Positions 46,901 to 60,690 are shown, counted from the stretch's first letter. The stretch is DNA of 64,000 nt from Sisyra terminalis (GCA_958496175.1 OY292276.1:28166001-28230000), one strand, 5' to 3'. Notes: a model not told the origin generated them from the letters alone. Program-made: numbers and translations.

Positions 46901-49713
46901 ACGGTAAGTTATAAAAGAGGAAAAAGTATCAATAACCAGATGATGTAGCACAGTGCTTTTCAAGCTGGAGGGCGTCTTGGAGTTCCTGCAAGGGAGCCGC
47001 GAAATATTTCTATAGTAATAATTGATGGTAAATCCACAGCACAAAGTACTGTGGATCATAAAAGCTTAAAATTTATGAGGAGGGGACTCTGTTTTTTTCC
47101 TGATTTAAGGGGTTGTGGTATGAAAAAGTTTGAAAAGTACTGGGGTATCAAGTATATGGAAGTGAATATAAACATTGTGAATATGGAATATGAACAATAC
47201 AGGCGAATTCCCTCCGATTTTCTTGAAAATTTTTATATCATATTGTCTTAAATATTATTTATGTTTCTGTAAATTTATTAATCTAGTCGGAGAATGGTTG
47301 TTTCTTATTATTTTTCAATAACTTTGATCAAAACTCAAAAAAAAACCTTGATCCTTTGATCAATTCAACATTTATTGCTACAAAATTCCAAGTGCAACTT
47401 CTTATGAAAGTGTCTTCTTTTTTTACTAAAACCATTAATTTTTTAAAGTGCACAATTATTAGTTTCCGATTTTTGATAGTAAGTGGTATTTGATAGTGTC
47501 GTTGGGTATATTTTATTGTTTTTTTATTATGATTTGCTTTTTTCTAATTAAGAGGTTACACGAGTTTGAATTTCCAAAAAATCGTTTTTTTTTTTCGTAT
47601 TTTTGGAATGTGCATGTATTTAAGTATATTCTCTGAAAAATTCGAACCGATTAGGTAAATATTTTTGACACCATGTTTAAGAAAAAAAAAGTAACTATTT
47701 TATGTGTAAATTTCTTCTGAAACTTTAAACGCGTTTTTTTCCAACACTGTTTTCAAAGTCGGTAACCACGAAATTTCAAAAACGGCTGAAATTTTAATTT
47801 TATCTTCGCAGATATATTCCTTCGATAATAGCCGTTAGAATAAAATTTCTAAAATTATTTCAATTTTTTGAACAACTATTAGCGAAAATTTTGGTAAGGA
47901 ACTCGAATTCTTCTTCATATAATAACCGTTTTTTCAAAAATGTTATTTTATTATTCTTTTATCATTACTAAGATTCATGTATCCACGAAAAGAATATAAT
48001 CTATTTTTGATTTCAAATAATCCAAATTTAGAGATTATCCATGATTACCGCCAAACACCTTTTTTGGCGAACCTACAGGAGTAGTGTACAATAATGTTTA
48101 TACATGATCTAAGTTTCATTAGTAACTTAAAAGTAGATACTATCTGAATAATTAATATTTTGTATTTGATCAATAAAATCCCTCTCAGTAAAAAATTATT
48201 AAAATGATTTTTTTAAGGTCTTTTAAAAACAACCCCTTTAAAAAGATACCCTTATTTCGTAGCAATGATAAATTTAAAAATATTCAATTTTTTTTAATAG
48301 GTCGAACTTTAAAAGATTGGTGAATTTACTGAAAAAAAAAATTATAAAATTTTTAAATGGTAAACAATTTTATTATAAAACCAAAAATTTTAAAATCTGT
48401 TGTACCCTTTGTACTATTTAATTTGAAAAATAGATCAAAGTTTTCTTTTACAAAAAAAAGTCCAAAGTTACAAAATTTGAAAAATGAACAGTTTTTCAGA
48501 AAAGGATTTTTTTTTTTGAAAATGGCTTTAATTTATGTCTAAATTATTTTTTTAAATTCATTGAAAAGTAAAATAAATAAAAAAAAATGTATCAGTTGAG
48601 CTATAAAAAATTATAACGCCAATGGCTAAAATATTTGAAACAATTTACAGAAACGTTTTTAAGATAATAATATAATAAAAAATTATCTTTAAAATTGAAA
48701 GGAGTCGGATTCAACAGTAATTAATTTAATTTATAATGTCTTATAATTATATTCATAATGCCTTAGAGCTTACAATCTGTTACATCATTTAGTTATTGAT
48801 GCAGTGTTGAACGCAAACTAAATATATAAATAATATTTTATTTTTTTTAGGTACAAGGAATCCGAGATTTATTTACAGTAGAAGTTTATGAAACTCATGC
48901 TAGGATAGCGTTAGAAAAAGGGGATCACGAAGAATTCAATCAGTGCCAAACACAATTAAAAATGTTATATTCCGAAATTGAAGGGAAGCACCGTACAGAA
49001 TTTATAGCATATCGTATATTATATTATATTTTTACCAAGAATACTTTAGGTACACATTATTAAATTGTCAAGAAAATAAAATATTAATTTATTTTTTATT
49101 TTTAGATATTATGACAATACTACAATCTTTAACGCAACAGGATAAGCAAGATGAAAGTATAAAGCATGCTTTAGATGTACGATCTGCCTGGAGTTTGAAA
49201 AATTACCATAAACTTTTCAAACTCTACGGCACAGCACCTCTAATGGCTTCGTATTTAATAGAATGGTTCCTTGATCGAGAGCGTAAAGAATATTTAAAAC
49301 ATATTATTAAAGCGTACGTATTTTCAAAACGTCACATAATCACATTTTTTCTAAGCTACTAAAGTAAAAAAAATATATGTTAACGACGTGAAATATTAAT
49401 ATACAGATATTTTACGCCCTTAACAATAAATGTTTAACGAATTTTCATTTTCAGGCTTCAAAAATTGAGTATTTTTTATATATTCATGATTTTTTTTTTG
49501 TTGATTTCTTTAAGTTTTTTGTTATTTAACTTTTGTACCTGTTGATTTAGTTTCCGGCAAACAATACCGACAGCGTTGGTAGCCAAAGAAATGGCATTTG
49601 AATCGACGGACAAATGTATAGAATTCATTACGCAGTTCAGTGTGACGTTCAGCGATAGCACCAGGACTCAAATTGATTGTAAAACAAGCATGTCTGCAAT
49701 TTCCAATTTATAA
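43923..49713 (+). CDS. LENG8: LENG8 / Thp3-like SAC3-GANP (PCI) domain protein, complete, 5 coding exons
   Basis: Homologue of leukocyte receptor cluster member 8, related to yeast Thp3, a nuclear factor linked to mRNA processing and export. Coding exons: 43923-45205, 46336-46903, 48851-49049, 49106-49313, 49551-49713; total 2421 nt, 806 aa, close to the family length. The N-terminal half is low complexity: [11 protein letters not shown] tracts, a poly-Q run at about aa 180-200, basic KKKRKRNK, and an RS-rich stretch near aa 395-427 that suggests splicing-factor-type localisation. The C-terminal half holds the SAC3/GANP/PCI region ([82 protein letters not shown]). The start is AAAATGGCC at 43923, just downstream of an acceptor at 43891-43892. 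The last exon was chosen because it restores the conserved C-terminus; an acceptor at 49453-49454 instead leads to a non-conserved hydrophobic tail. Confidence 0.93.
46951..47015 (+). mobile_element. hAT-like terminal fragment in LENG8 intron
   Basis: Begins CAGTGCTTTTCAAGCTGGAG and continues with GGGCGTC and GAGCCGCG, like the first bases of many hAT elements. It lies 47 bp downstream of the donor at 46904. No matching right end was recognised in the intron. Confidence 0.4.
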
Positions 49714-50427
49714 TCTGAGTTAGTTGATTCATTCTGAAAATACTCGAGAAGTCAGCACAAGGGGGCTATTTGTTAATCATTCTTAAACCAGGGTCATTTT
49801 ACGAAAAAATTTCCGTTAAGAAACCTAAGGGAAAAATTTTGCTGTCATACATCAAACTAACTCAATTTTGGAGAAGGGTTTATCGTGTGTATGTGTCTCA
49901 ATTTTAAATCAATGTTAGGACAATTAAAAATAGTGAAAAACTTTCTATTGGTGAATGGAAAAACATTTTCTGGTGTTCAACTAAGAAGATATAATTCCTG
50001 CTTCAGAGTTATTTCCTCAATTTTTTACTCTTTGTTCGTCCAATTTGGTTGTTCGTTCTTCAAATATTTATTTGAGTTGTTCTTATTAGTTGAAAGGATT
50101 TGGATTTGTTCAGCGAATCTATTTGTAAAAATATTTCATGATTTACTTCATCGTTGTGCTGTGGAGAAAAAATTCAAATGGCTAATTGAAAGTGATTTAA
50201 AAACGTTTACCCTGTCAGCGTTGATTTCTTAAAAAAACCAAGACCTGTACGCTTGTCTTCATCGTTATAAATGAAATTATTTATCATATGGATTACCTCA
50301 AAACCACACTAACCCTGTAAATACAAGTATTTTTTTTAATCATCTTATTTTTAAGTTAATGTATAAAGTTGTCGAAATACCTACAATCCAGATATTGTTG
50401 TATGTACGTAAAAGTTATAAATCGTTA

Positions 50428-50433
50428 AATAAA
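50428..50433 (+). terminator. Possible poly(A) signal of LENG8
   Basis: AATAAA about 715 bp after the stop, followed by a T-rich tract. I saw no clear earlier AATAAA; a shorter 3' UTR using a variant signal is possible. Confidence 0.3.
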
Positions 50434-50439
50434 TTATTC

Positions 50440-52260
50440 AATATTTTTTATGTCTTTCATTTATGAGTTTGCTTTACAATCATGACTTTTTCAGCCAGTT
50501 TTTAGTGTTAAAATATAGAAGGTAATAAAAAGAGATATCCATTTGATAATATATAATATCAAAAGGAACTACGTTCTATGGTAGGGCTTCCAGACAATTA
50601 ACTTAGTTGTCTACCTTGGAAACAGCACTATCAATATGGCCCTTATTGCGCAAAAGGAATTAACATGTAAAAGATCAAGTTCGACTAAATTGGAAACCTC
50701 AGATAGGTGTTTGTTGCCCTGATTTCGTAAGGATTCAGGGTCGGGTTTAACGTTAAAATAATAAAGAAATTTCACTTAAATGCTTCAGATTTATTAAATT
50801 TTTTCCAGAAATTTAAATTTGGAAATCAATAAAAGTTTTTCAGTTCATTAAAATTATATAAAACTTATATTTTATCAAGATAATTTATAAAAGAACGATT
50901 TCACGAGCCGGTCCTGAACCAGATCTGTTATAATTGAAATTAACAATTTTTATCAGACTTCATTTTATAAAAAATATTTCAATGACTTTAAGGCCTCAAC
51001 TTTTAATTCATATTGGTAAATTGGTCTTGTGCACTAATGGTTCCGTACCTCCTTATATTATTGGAAAAAAGAATAGCTATGTTAGAAATTGAAAATTTGT
51101 GTATTTATTCTTAAATAGTAAAGTATTTAAATGCATTCAAAACAATGGAGCAAACTTAGTGCGAAGTTTGACACCGCGTCTCACTAATTAACTCTCAAAT
51201 TTATAAATATAAGTCGAGAATCCAAACCACAGACCAGGAAAACCTGGAATTAGTAGGGAATTTAATCAATTTTAAAATATCAGGGAATTAAAAACAATAT
51301 TAGGGAATTTTAAGAATATTAAACCATTTCTAGATTAGTAATCGATTTCTCTCATCTCTAAACTCGTTCAAACAATAAGTGTACTAAATTTGATGAAGAT
51401 CGGTTGAGAACTATAGGAATTATTCTGATGACAAGGTCAGCTATGTTACATACGATGTATATATATTTCTTAACGAAAAGTTTTTTTGGAACCTGTTCCA
51501 CTAATTATTATATGTGGTAAAAAAATTAATTCGAAATGAATTCCAATTTAAGATGAATTAGAAATGCTTGAAGCACCGGATTTGCTACAACAATACATAA
51601 AAATTTGAATAAGAAATTTTGTAAATTAATAAACCCGAGTAGGTATAGTCTTTTGCGATACATTCTGCTTTTGATCCTGAAACAATATAGAAAGTTTTAT
51701 AGCATCTACAACCATCTCCTGTATCTTCCCTTTTTAAGACTTGCCTTCAATTTGAATACTCCATATCCACTCTTTGACTTAATCCTTTGATGAATTCGTT
51801 TCATTATAAATTATTCAACTCAACACATAAACTATCACAATTAGCTACAATTTTTATGAACCCTACCGTTTTTTTATCAGTTTGTTAATGGATCGATTGT
51901 GCCTGATTTTTGCATTGATATAATTTTAAATATTATGACTCAAAAACTCCGTGAAAAAATTAGATCATTTTAGTTAGTTCTTTTTTTAATTTTCTCAGAC
52001 TTTGACATTAACATAAATTCTGCGGTTAAAAAATACAACAAAGATTTTTCATATAAACTTTAAAATTGTAGAAAAATACTTTAATTATATAATCACCGGA
52101 AGAACATCCTTAAAACGTAATTACTTATACTGGTTTTGGTTTTCCCTATCATCTAAAGATCTTTCCTCTGTTTATAATTCTATTAAAATCTTCCTCGAAA
52201 GGATTGGATTTACCCAATTAGGGGCCTTAGGCATTTTCTTCTTACCTGTGTTGTTCTTAC
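50440..52260. other. Gene-free gap
   Basis: Apart from the GGGAATT block at 51.2 kb I see no structured or coding sequence. Confidence 0.35.
51225..51320 (+). repeat. GGGAATT-rich minisatellite-like block
   Basis: AGACCAGGAAAACCTGGAAT TAGTAGGGAATTT is followed by two further (A)GGGAATTN repeats spaced about 30 bp apart. It resembles a common low-copy insect repeat; function unknown. Confidence 0.35.
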
Positions 52261-52263
52261 TCT

Positions 52264-52322
52264 CAGTTCGATCCTTGTATTGAGCAAATTTTCGATATTT
52301 CTCGACTACGAATTTTCTTAAA
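52264..52322 (+). repeat. tRNA-derived SINE, copy 6 (central fragment)
   Basis: TTCGATCCTTGTATTGAGCA then ATTTTCGATATTTCTCGACT matches the B-box and first body block of the family. Head and tail are missing. The short minus-strand reading frame across it is explained by this fragment. Confidence 0.55.
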
Positions 52323-52485
52323 TTATCTGAATTATTAGACATTTCAATAAGAAGAAGCATGAGAACACATTCGCTTTAGATTTTATAGTAGCCAAATAAA
52401 AAGTTATATAAAATTTCTATTTATTGTATACGGCAATGCAACGGAAAAGGAAACTATCTGATTTACAATATTTTTCAAGTTAAAA

Positions 52486-52616
52486 AGTTGAACCGTTGGG
52501 TTCGAATCTCGTATCGAGCCAATTTTCAATATTCTTCGACTTACGAATTTTTACTAACCCTAGAGTCGCTAACGACCTTAGTAGCTACAAAAAGTCGGTA
52601 AATAACGACAACACAA
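52486..52616 (+). repeat. tRNA-derived SINE, copy 7 (head truncated)
   Basis: Starts inside the head and keeps GGGTTCGAATCTCGTATCGA, the body and the clean end CCCTAGAGTCGCTAACGACC ... GTCGGTAAATAACGACA. Confidence 0.7.
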
Positions 52617-53667
52617 ATATTTTAATCAAATGGATGGGATCGTACTGTCTCGTATGCCTATGGGATAATCGATCATTTTTGTCAATTATAAAAATAATCT
52701 TTATTGAATTTTTCCTCATATCTTAAATGTTAATTATTTCCGTGTATTAGTACCCATCCCAAAATTGCCCATAGATCGATGAACCTTTCGATGTCATCTT
52801 TTATTTTGGATCAATTATGTTTGTAATATTTCACGAAGAAGTACGCCTAAATTTCATTTTATCATGCAATTGTCTATGTTTCAAATGATTGTAGGATGTG
52901 TTTCTCCAGTGGTTTTTTAGGACTCTAACTTTAGCTATTTTGTAGTCGGTAAAATATCCTCTCTATTAGCACTATAATTTCATTCAAAACATGTACAATA
53001 AATAATATTCAATTAAAGAATACAGCAACATATAGTAGTATATACAATTAGCCATACATTAAAGACATTTTCACCATCAATATTAACAACGAAAAGATTT
53101 AAAAAAATCAAAAAAAATTTGAGTTGAAAGAAGTCATAATCTAGAAAAAAAGTAGAAGGTTTTCCTTCAGATATTTGAAACGTTTGAAACATTAAATTTA
53201 TTAATTAAAAGACTTCCTCTTTTTGATAAAATATCAAAAAAAAAAATGTAAAAAATACAGGATTTTGAAATATTTTAGTTTAATACTTATACATTGAGAG
53301 GTAAATACCTTTTTTAAAAAGATATAGATAATAATATTTATTTATTTTTTTTTTAATCGAAAAATGATTCTAAATCTCAATATTACTAATCTAGAACTTT
53401 ATGAAACGTAGCGCCACGTAGCGCAACGACACTACTAACACTAAAATATCATAATGAGGGTAAAAGGCGAAAAATTTTGTCCTAGTTATGTAACATTCGC
53501 ACATGGAGTTTTCTCGTATTCTGGTTAAAGAAAATCTAGTTAGATTTACCACTGACAGACAAGAATTCAAGAAATTTATCAAGTTATGGATAGTATCCTA
53601 TGTCTCCTATGCAAAAATATTTTTTTTAAATGGTAGTCCTAAGTTTATTAAATAATAGCGAAATCAA

Positions 53668-53828
53668 CCTACTAGTGGCTGAGCGGTCTAGGTGACCGCT
53701 CTAAAATCGGTAAGTATTGGGTTTGATCCTCGTATCGAGCAAATTTTTAATATTTCTCGATAGCGGATTTTATTAACGCTAGAGTCGCTAAAGACCTTAG
53801 TAGTTATAAAGCGACGGTAAACAATTAA
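53668..53828 (+). repeat. tRNA-derived SINE, copy 8 (near full length, good reference copy)
   Basis: ACTAGTGGCTGAGCGGTCTA head, GGGTTTGATCCTCGTATCGA, AATATTTCTCGATAGCGGAT, GCTAGAGTCGCTAAAGACCT, TAAAGCGACGGTAAACAATT, then an A-rich tail. All family blocks are present in order. Confidence 0.8.
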
Positions 53829-56800
53829 AAAAAATAAAAATAGCGACATGAAAGTCTTCTGAGAAGGAAACTTTTGGGATAATCCGGGCATTTGCAATTT
53901 TCCAATATTAATCTTCTATCGTTTTTAAAATGTAATGTGTTTACACATATGAGGTCTAGACATAGGTTTTTTTTTTGCTTTTTCCAAATTAATAAAGATA
54001 AGAAATTCTTTACCTGATTATCTTACAACTTTACCTAATACATTACGAAACTTAACGCATACATAGTAAACAAAGTATCATAAAAAGTAACTTAAGATAA
54101 GTATTTAAAATGCTTTTTTTAAATGTAACTTGATAATAAGCTACTTCATATACTTTTTAAAAAAATAATTTATCTAGTACCTAGATATATTCCACAAGTA
54201 TCTCTGGTCACAAGAGATGATGTAGCGTGGTATGCTATTCCTCTTTCCCCTATATTATCATAGTTTTTTGTATTGTATCGTGGGACTAAAACCCAAAAGA
54301 AGGCAATTTTAAAAAAATTGTAAAAAAGAATGTAATTTAAAAACTAATTTTGCCCAAAATTTAAATTAATCGAAATTAAATATCTAAAATCACTTACATA
54401 TTGGAAAAGGTAGGTGTAAGAATTTTCGAAAGTTTACGTGCAAGTAGATCATTCATATTAGGTACTATTTAAGGATATTATGGAGGTATGTCAAAATGTT
54501 ATCAGACAACTACATATTTAGGAAAATGTTCCTTATTCAACGCTAAAGCACCTATGAAAATTTTAAAGCGATTCATTAAGTCGTTAAAAAGGTATTGCAA
54601 TTTAAAAGTACTACGATTTTACACGTATTCTTATGGAGATTTGGTTACCGAACAGACTAAATTTGTTTTTATTAGCAAAAAATGCTACCAGACATCCCAA
54701 ACTTTCAAAATATGTAGTTTAACTTAAGGAAACAAGTTTTGCGTTAGTTTATTTGAATTCATTACACGGTTTTTAAGAAACAAATAAAAAACAGACCGAA
54801 AATGTGGTTTTTACTTGATAAGTGAATAAGTGTATACAAAGTACGGCAACACTGTCGTTAGCTAAGATATACTATCTTGTATACAATACAAGCTGTGTTA
54901 GTACATTTGATAATAGCATAAGAAACGCATAATTTATCTTTGCCATACTCATGAGTACGCAGTACAAAGCGGAAAAGAATGAAATATGTCAAATAATTTA
55001 TTTTCAAAATGTTGAGCATGTCACGCATGCTCACTCACATCTTGTGAAAGAGACATAGTAAAGTTTCCAACGCTGCCAACTTACAAATTCGACAGCGTTA
55101 TCACGTTTTCGTTATTTTATATAATGTTGAATTATTAATTTAATTTTTATTTTTTATTTATGAATGTCTTTAAAATATGCTAATCATATTAAAATAATCA
55201 ACATTCATAACTTACGAGCATCAAATCAATAGTATTTTGATTTGTTAAGTTGTAATCAAGGCATATTCAGTCTCGAAAGCTGATTAGAAATTTTCTATAT
55301 TTTATTTTTTCTTATTTTGTTTAACATTTTTGATGAAATTTCCGATTTTCTCTTAAACTATACATATTTTTTTAAATATCGACCTATTTATTCGCCTCAT
55401 GATACGCTATACGACATTATTATTCACGAATTTCTATTTTTATGTACTTTTGTCTCCGATTATATCTCCATAACATCCTTAAGGAATATTGAAAAAAAAG
55501 AGTAACAATTTTTTTATTTATCCTATTTTTACTAATTAATCCAGAAATGGATCATTTTATCTTACAAAGGAAAGAAGTGATAGACCCAAAAATGGCAAAC
55601 TTCGTATTATATAAATGTTGAATCATTTCTAATAAAGTATTATTAATACCCCGTATTTACAACAGAGTTAAATGCCTTCTCATCGAAATTCAGTATATTG
55701 AAACTGACCATGTATAGTGTTGGTTGAAAAAACGCAACCGATTTTGATGGTTTTTGAACAAATGATTTAGTGAATGTGTTTTATTTTTTTTTTCTTGATA
55801 TATCCTTTTTTATCTCAATTTTTTGAAAAATTTTAAATTTTCAGCGTGGAAAATTATGGTTTCATTCTGCTAAGGTATAATCTATTTGAGGAAACTTTAC
55901 TTTCCAATAATTGAATTTGGTATATCCTATATACGGGAAAAAAAGGGTTTGTGTTTGAGGTGATGACAAATAAAAACTAATATTATATAGTTGAAGGTTT
56001 GAAAAATCATTGCTTTTTAATTTTGTCGAAAAGGAGAACGTATCCTTAATAACGAATGAACTATTATACTCATATCTTATGAAATCAATAATTATACCTT
56101 TTTACTGGTTTAGCGCTACGAGGTCGTATTTCCAAATGGTGACTTAATAATTTCTTTTATTTTCAATAATTTTTATCATAATTAACAATTTAAGTTATAG
56201 TTAAGTAATTTTATTTTTCACAGATGGAAGATATTTTCACTTTTGAGTTTTATTAAATGATTCTACGAGAGTAAACAACGGTTTCTCTACAAGGTTTTGT
56301 TCATTTGTAAGAAGGAAGTAATTTCATTTAAACTCTATCAAATTCTATAAGGAAAATGATTTTGATTTTTTATCTCTAAATTATATAGAATTAATTTTAA
56401 ACATTAAACACTAAATATATTCAAGGATTCTTGTCAATTTGTAAAATATAAAGTACAAATAGCTAATATCAAAATATTGATGCGATATAATTATTGGAAA
56501 AAAAATGATGTATCAAATTGAAAAATAAAAAACATTAAGGTCAACGTAATCGGAGGTGATTTTTGCAGCAATGTGAAAGACCGGAACATAAGTATGCAGT
56601 AGTTTAGTGGTATTATGACAAGGCCATTCTTAGCAACAGCCTGTCTACAATTATTAATTAATTTAAAATTAATCACTGGTCACCTCAGTGTTGATGAAAT
56701 AAGGGAATTTTCATTTATTAGAAGAAAAAAACCAATTGCTCTATTAACTTACAATAAGTTTGTCATTTTTACTATAATTCTTCCATTTAACTTAAAATGA

Positions 56801-57490
56801 TTAAAACAACATATCTAGGTACCTATTTTTTTCTCTTTTTTTATATTAATTAGTTTTACATATTACAATGTGATAGATACAAATAATTAAAAATTCTATA
56901 CATTTTTTTCTTAAATTTTATTGATTGAAATAATTTTTTTAACAATTTTTCTTATACTTCATTAGTTTTTTACAGCTATAATTAATTTTCTTTCTAATAC
57001 CCCCTTTTCTAATAACAAAATAAGAAAATTATTTTGAAGAAATAGGGTACTATTTAATAATAATTACTGCAAATTTAAAATGAAAGTTACGAAAATTTTT
57101 GCAAAAAAAAATGAAGATGATGAAATTCTTTAAACATTTGCATCAGTCTTTTAAAACAAAGAATTTTGTAAACAATGTCTTAACGTGTACCACGTGGACC
57201 ATAAATGTACTTATTTTAGTTGAAAAAAAGATAAAATAAATATATACAACTTAATTATTTCCCCATTTTACTACCATCCATAATATACAAAGTATTAATA
57301 TCAGGCTTGAAAGGAAACGATAAATGCCGCATTTTTTTAATTTCTCAAAAATATTGAGTGCTCTAGAAATCATTTTTAATTTTACATTTGTTGTTGTTAA
57401 ATGACATACATTAACGTTAATGTATGCACTAACTGATTAAATAGAAATAACATATTATGAATCTGTAAAACAACGATTGGAGATAATCCC
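53829..57490. other. Gene-free gap, nothing recognised
   Basis: AT-rich. TGACATACATTAACGTTAAT near 57405, GTGTAAACATTAACGGTAAC near 58389 and GTAAACATTCACGATAATGT near 17464 are similar inverted-repeat-like words, possibly ends of one small element family. Confidence 0.35.
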
Positions 57491-57491
57491 T

Positions 57492-57572
57492 GTTAAAAAA
57501 AGACTTTTCGAGGTATTTTGAAATCATTACTTTTAAAATGTCTTTAATAACTTTAAACGATTTCTAATAGCT
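57492..57572 (+). repeat. Dispersed repeat (GATTTCTAATG block), copy 2
   Basis: TTAAAAAAAGACTTTTCGAG, GTATTTTGAAATCATTACTT, TAATAACTTTAAACGATTTC. An inverted TTTTAAAAGGGTAACCATAA near 57918 may be the other end of the element. Confidence 0.5.
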
Positions 57573-58519
57573 TCTATTGGGTTTTTTGAGCATTTGAAAT
57601 TATTTTAAATTTTATATCAGACAACAGTTTAAGACATTGAAATGCAACTTTGAAAAAAGGTACTTCTTTCTGAAAGTAATTTTGGTTTACATTTTAGCTA
57701 GAGTAAATTATGGGATACCACTATATGTAGAATATAAATAACAAATGTTTACGAATTTTTTATTTGCACTTTCTAGGATTCACAAAGAATGACGAAAAGT
57801 CCCATGTCGTTTCCACGATAGCACACATAAATCAATCCCTTCCCAAATCGTTTCCTACATAAAACCATATAAATCCATTTTCCCATGTAATTTCCCACAT
57901 AAATCCATATGAAATTCTTTTAAAAGGGTAACCATAACTTTTGTAATTGATAAATAGTTTATAGAAAAATTTTCTTAATTGGAAACATGCATAACTCCGA
58001 AAACAAATTTTATCAAATAAAAAATGAAAAACTCAATATTTTAAGAACGCTGTTTTATATTTCTTATAAGTTGCAAACTGGCAAAGAAAAAAAAATGTCG
58101 AAATTTGATTAATTGATTTAATTTTTTTAGTTGAAAAATTACAAATATCTTTTGAGAGAAAAATTTTTGTTAAACATATATTAGTAACAAATAGTATTTA
58201 TTGTATTTTCGTCAATTTCAGATGAAAAAAATATTTTTAAGTCCTTGAAAAAAATACTAATAAACAATTTAATTGCTTATTACAAGCTAATTGATTTTCT
58301 GAACATTAACATAGCGACAAATTTCAGGTTTTTATTATATTATTTATATTTTTATTATATATTATCGGATATAAATGACACTACGTCAGTGTAAACATTA
58401 ACGGTAACATATACATGGAATAGAGAATGTTTGCTTTAGTATTATATTTCTTTATACAATTCTAAGTTTGCAGAAAAAGAAGAAAGATATCTGCATTTTG
58501 TTAATTTTTTGTTATTTAG

Positions 58520-58680
58520 CTTTTTTTGTTATTAACTTTATAACTACTAGATCTTTAGCAACTCTAGGGTTAATAAAAATTCCTAAATCGAAAAATATAG
58601 AAAATTGCTTGATAGGAGATTTAAACTCAAAATCAAACAGTCTTGGAGCGTCCACCTTGGACTACTCGGCCACCAGTAGA
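58520..58680 (-). repeat. tRNA-derived SINE, copy 9
   Basis: Minus strand: TCTACTGGTGGCCGAGTAGT head, decayed B-box, ATTTTTCGATTTAGGAATTT body, CCCTAGAGTTGCTAAAGATC. Complete order, more decayed than copy 8. Confidence 0.7.
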
Positions 58681-59060
58681 CTTACATTTTACTATTTCAA
58701 TAATATTTAATAACTTTAAAACCGTTTTTGTGATACATTGGTTCCGTCAGCAAATAATGGAAACATAATAGGATTCTTGTACCTAATTAATAAAGAACAG
58801 ACATAGGCAACCATTTTTAATACTTATTGCCGGGCCTAAATATGGGAAATATCAACAAATTCCTCTTACTTAATAATCATAAATATTCACACAAATTTTC
58901 GATTTTTTTTTTCATTTTGATCCAAAAATAATAATTAAGAATTAATAGCTCCTCAACAATTATCCTTAATTGTCATTTACCTTTCACAGGAGAAAAAAAA
59001 TTATTTAACAGAAACCTTTTGTAAGAAAAGCATTAATACAATGCTATTACCTTCAAAGTC

Positions 59061-59172
59061 TAATAGCGGACGAGTGGTCAAGGTGACCACTTCAAAACTA
59101 TAATCTGAATTTTGGGTTCAAATTTCATGACGAGGAAATTTCAATATTTCTTTTATGAATTTTATTTATCGT
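59061..59172 (+). repeat. tRNA-derived SINE, copy 10 (3' truncated)
   Basis: TAATAGCGGACGAGTGGTCA head with GTGACCACTTCAAAACT and GGGTTCAAATTTCATGACGA. It stops near the start of the MITE at 59186, which may have cut it. Confidence 0.6.
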
Positions 59173-59185
59173 AGAATTGTTTATG

Positions 59186-59406
59186 TGCCATATATAATTA
59201 CGTCACACGTTTGGTGGAAGGGGGAAAGTCAACGAAATGTGACATCGTGGCTAAGGGGGGGTCTACGACAAAGGATCAAAAGCTCTGTGACGAAAAATTT
59301 GAAATAGCTGTTTTATTTTAATTACTTTCAATTATAAAATTGTAAAATATATGACGTCACACCAAGGAGGAGGGGAAAAACTCGTAATGCAATTTATGGA
59401 TGGCCT
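59186..59406. mobile_element. MITE related to the 16.2-kb element
   Basis: Left end GTGCCATATATAATTACGTC; right end is the inverse of GGCCATCCATAAATTGCAT. The interior carries ACGTCACACG, GGTGGAAGGGGG, GGGGGGGTCTACGACAAAGG and GACGTCACACC, the wording typical of this arthropod repeat family. It starts about 15 bp after a SINE fragment. Confidence 0.6.
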
Positions 59407-59939
59407 CTTAGCCATAAAATATCTAAATCTCAGCACCTATCTTTAGTTGAATGGCTTTAAGTAATTAAGTTGCTAGGCATTAAACTCCCCCTGGAAAATC
59501 CAGCTTAATAAAAAGAAAAAAAAAACTAAGCTCTTCTTAATATCTTTCTAAAAGTTATATCTCACTGATTTATTAATATTAGTTTTGAAGAAGTATTGCT
59601 TTAAAAAAGCGATTGTTAAGTGGAAATGTTTGATGGATTCTAGACGTGGATTATATGTTGCAAATTTATTACAATTAGGTAAAAAAAAAGCTTTAGATAA
59701 GAAATTATAATTATCACGTCAATTAGGTGGTACGTTACGATACTTTCGTATAATTAGTTCCAATTCCTCTCGTCCATATTTTCTATTTTTAAGATTAAGT
59801 AGCTACTTAATGTTATATTACTATATACTATAGTACTATATACTTGTAATAAATATTATAGTACTATAACTTTATAAAGCGTGGCCTTTAATATAATTAT
59901 CAATTAATTAATTATTTATCAAATGTGTTTTAATTGTAG

Positions 59940-60690
59940 GTAAAAAAGGAAATAATAATTATGAATAATTTATCAAGCATAATATTTTTGTAAATATATT
60001 TAATTACTTTTAACTATTTAAATAAACTAGATTTATTAATCTTGTTCTTGTTTAAATTGTAAGTATAATTTGTATTAGTTTAATTGAATTATACATCTAT
60101 CCTACATCATATCAGGTCATAAATCCTTGAAAGCTAAATACAGAATACCTTAAAAAAGGATGTCGAGATTGCAAATAAATGTTTTAAGCTTTCAGAACAG
60201 TTCTTTACTGTTTCTTTTTATTTTATGTTTATTCCTAACAATTAAAAAACTATTATGGTTGTTTAGTATTAATTGTACAATTATGTTTTATGTGGTATTA
60301 TTAAATCAATTACTTATAAACTTATGGATAATTTTCCGTATTTTCCCGTGGAGATTCCCAAGAAAGAATACCACAAACGTTGACGCTATTATTTTATGAA
60401 TTGCACATTTAACCAATTTCTTGCAACCGGTTTTCCCAAACCAAAAATTCCCAGATTATCAATTCGCGAACTTATTTTTTTTCGCCGACGTCACTAATAT
60501 TTCCAAGCAGGAATTGTTTTGATTGGTTCAACTAAACCCAGATGACAATAAAATATACGAAATGATCAACTGTATTGTAATTAAAAAGGAAAGAAAAAAA
60601 CTTATGTTTGAATTTTTTAATTTAGGGAAAGTGCGCTCCAATGATTGTTAAATGCAAGGTCTTAAGTGGAGCTAGCGTTACATGGCCATC
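59940..60690. other. 5' flank of the black-type gene
   Basis: AT-rich, no coding signal. The 79-codon frame at 60160-60399 is hydrophobic, lacks any motif and is treated as chance. Confidence 0.35.

Noticed and set aside
49455..49550. Alternative last LENG8 exon after the acceptor at 49453-49454
   Set aside because: It gives a short hydrophobic tail; the exon at 49551 restores the conserved family C-terminus.
49885..50232. 115-codon frame after LENG8
   Set aside because: It lies where the LENG8 3' UTR is expected and shows no family similarity.
52172..52360. Small basic protein frame on the minus strand
   Set aside because: Much of it is translated SINE fragment (copy 6).
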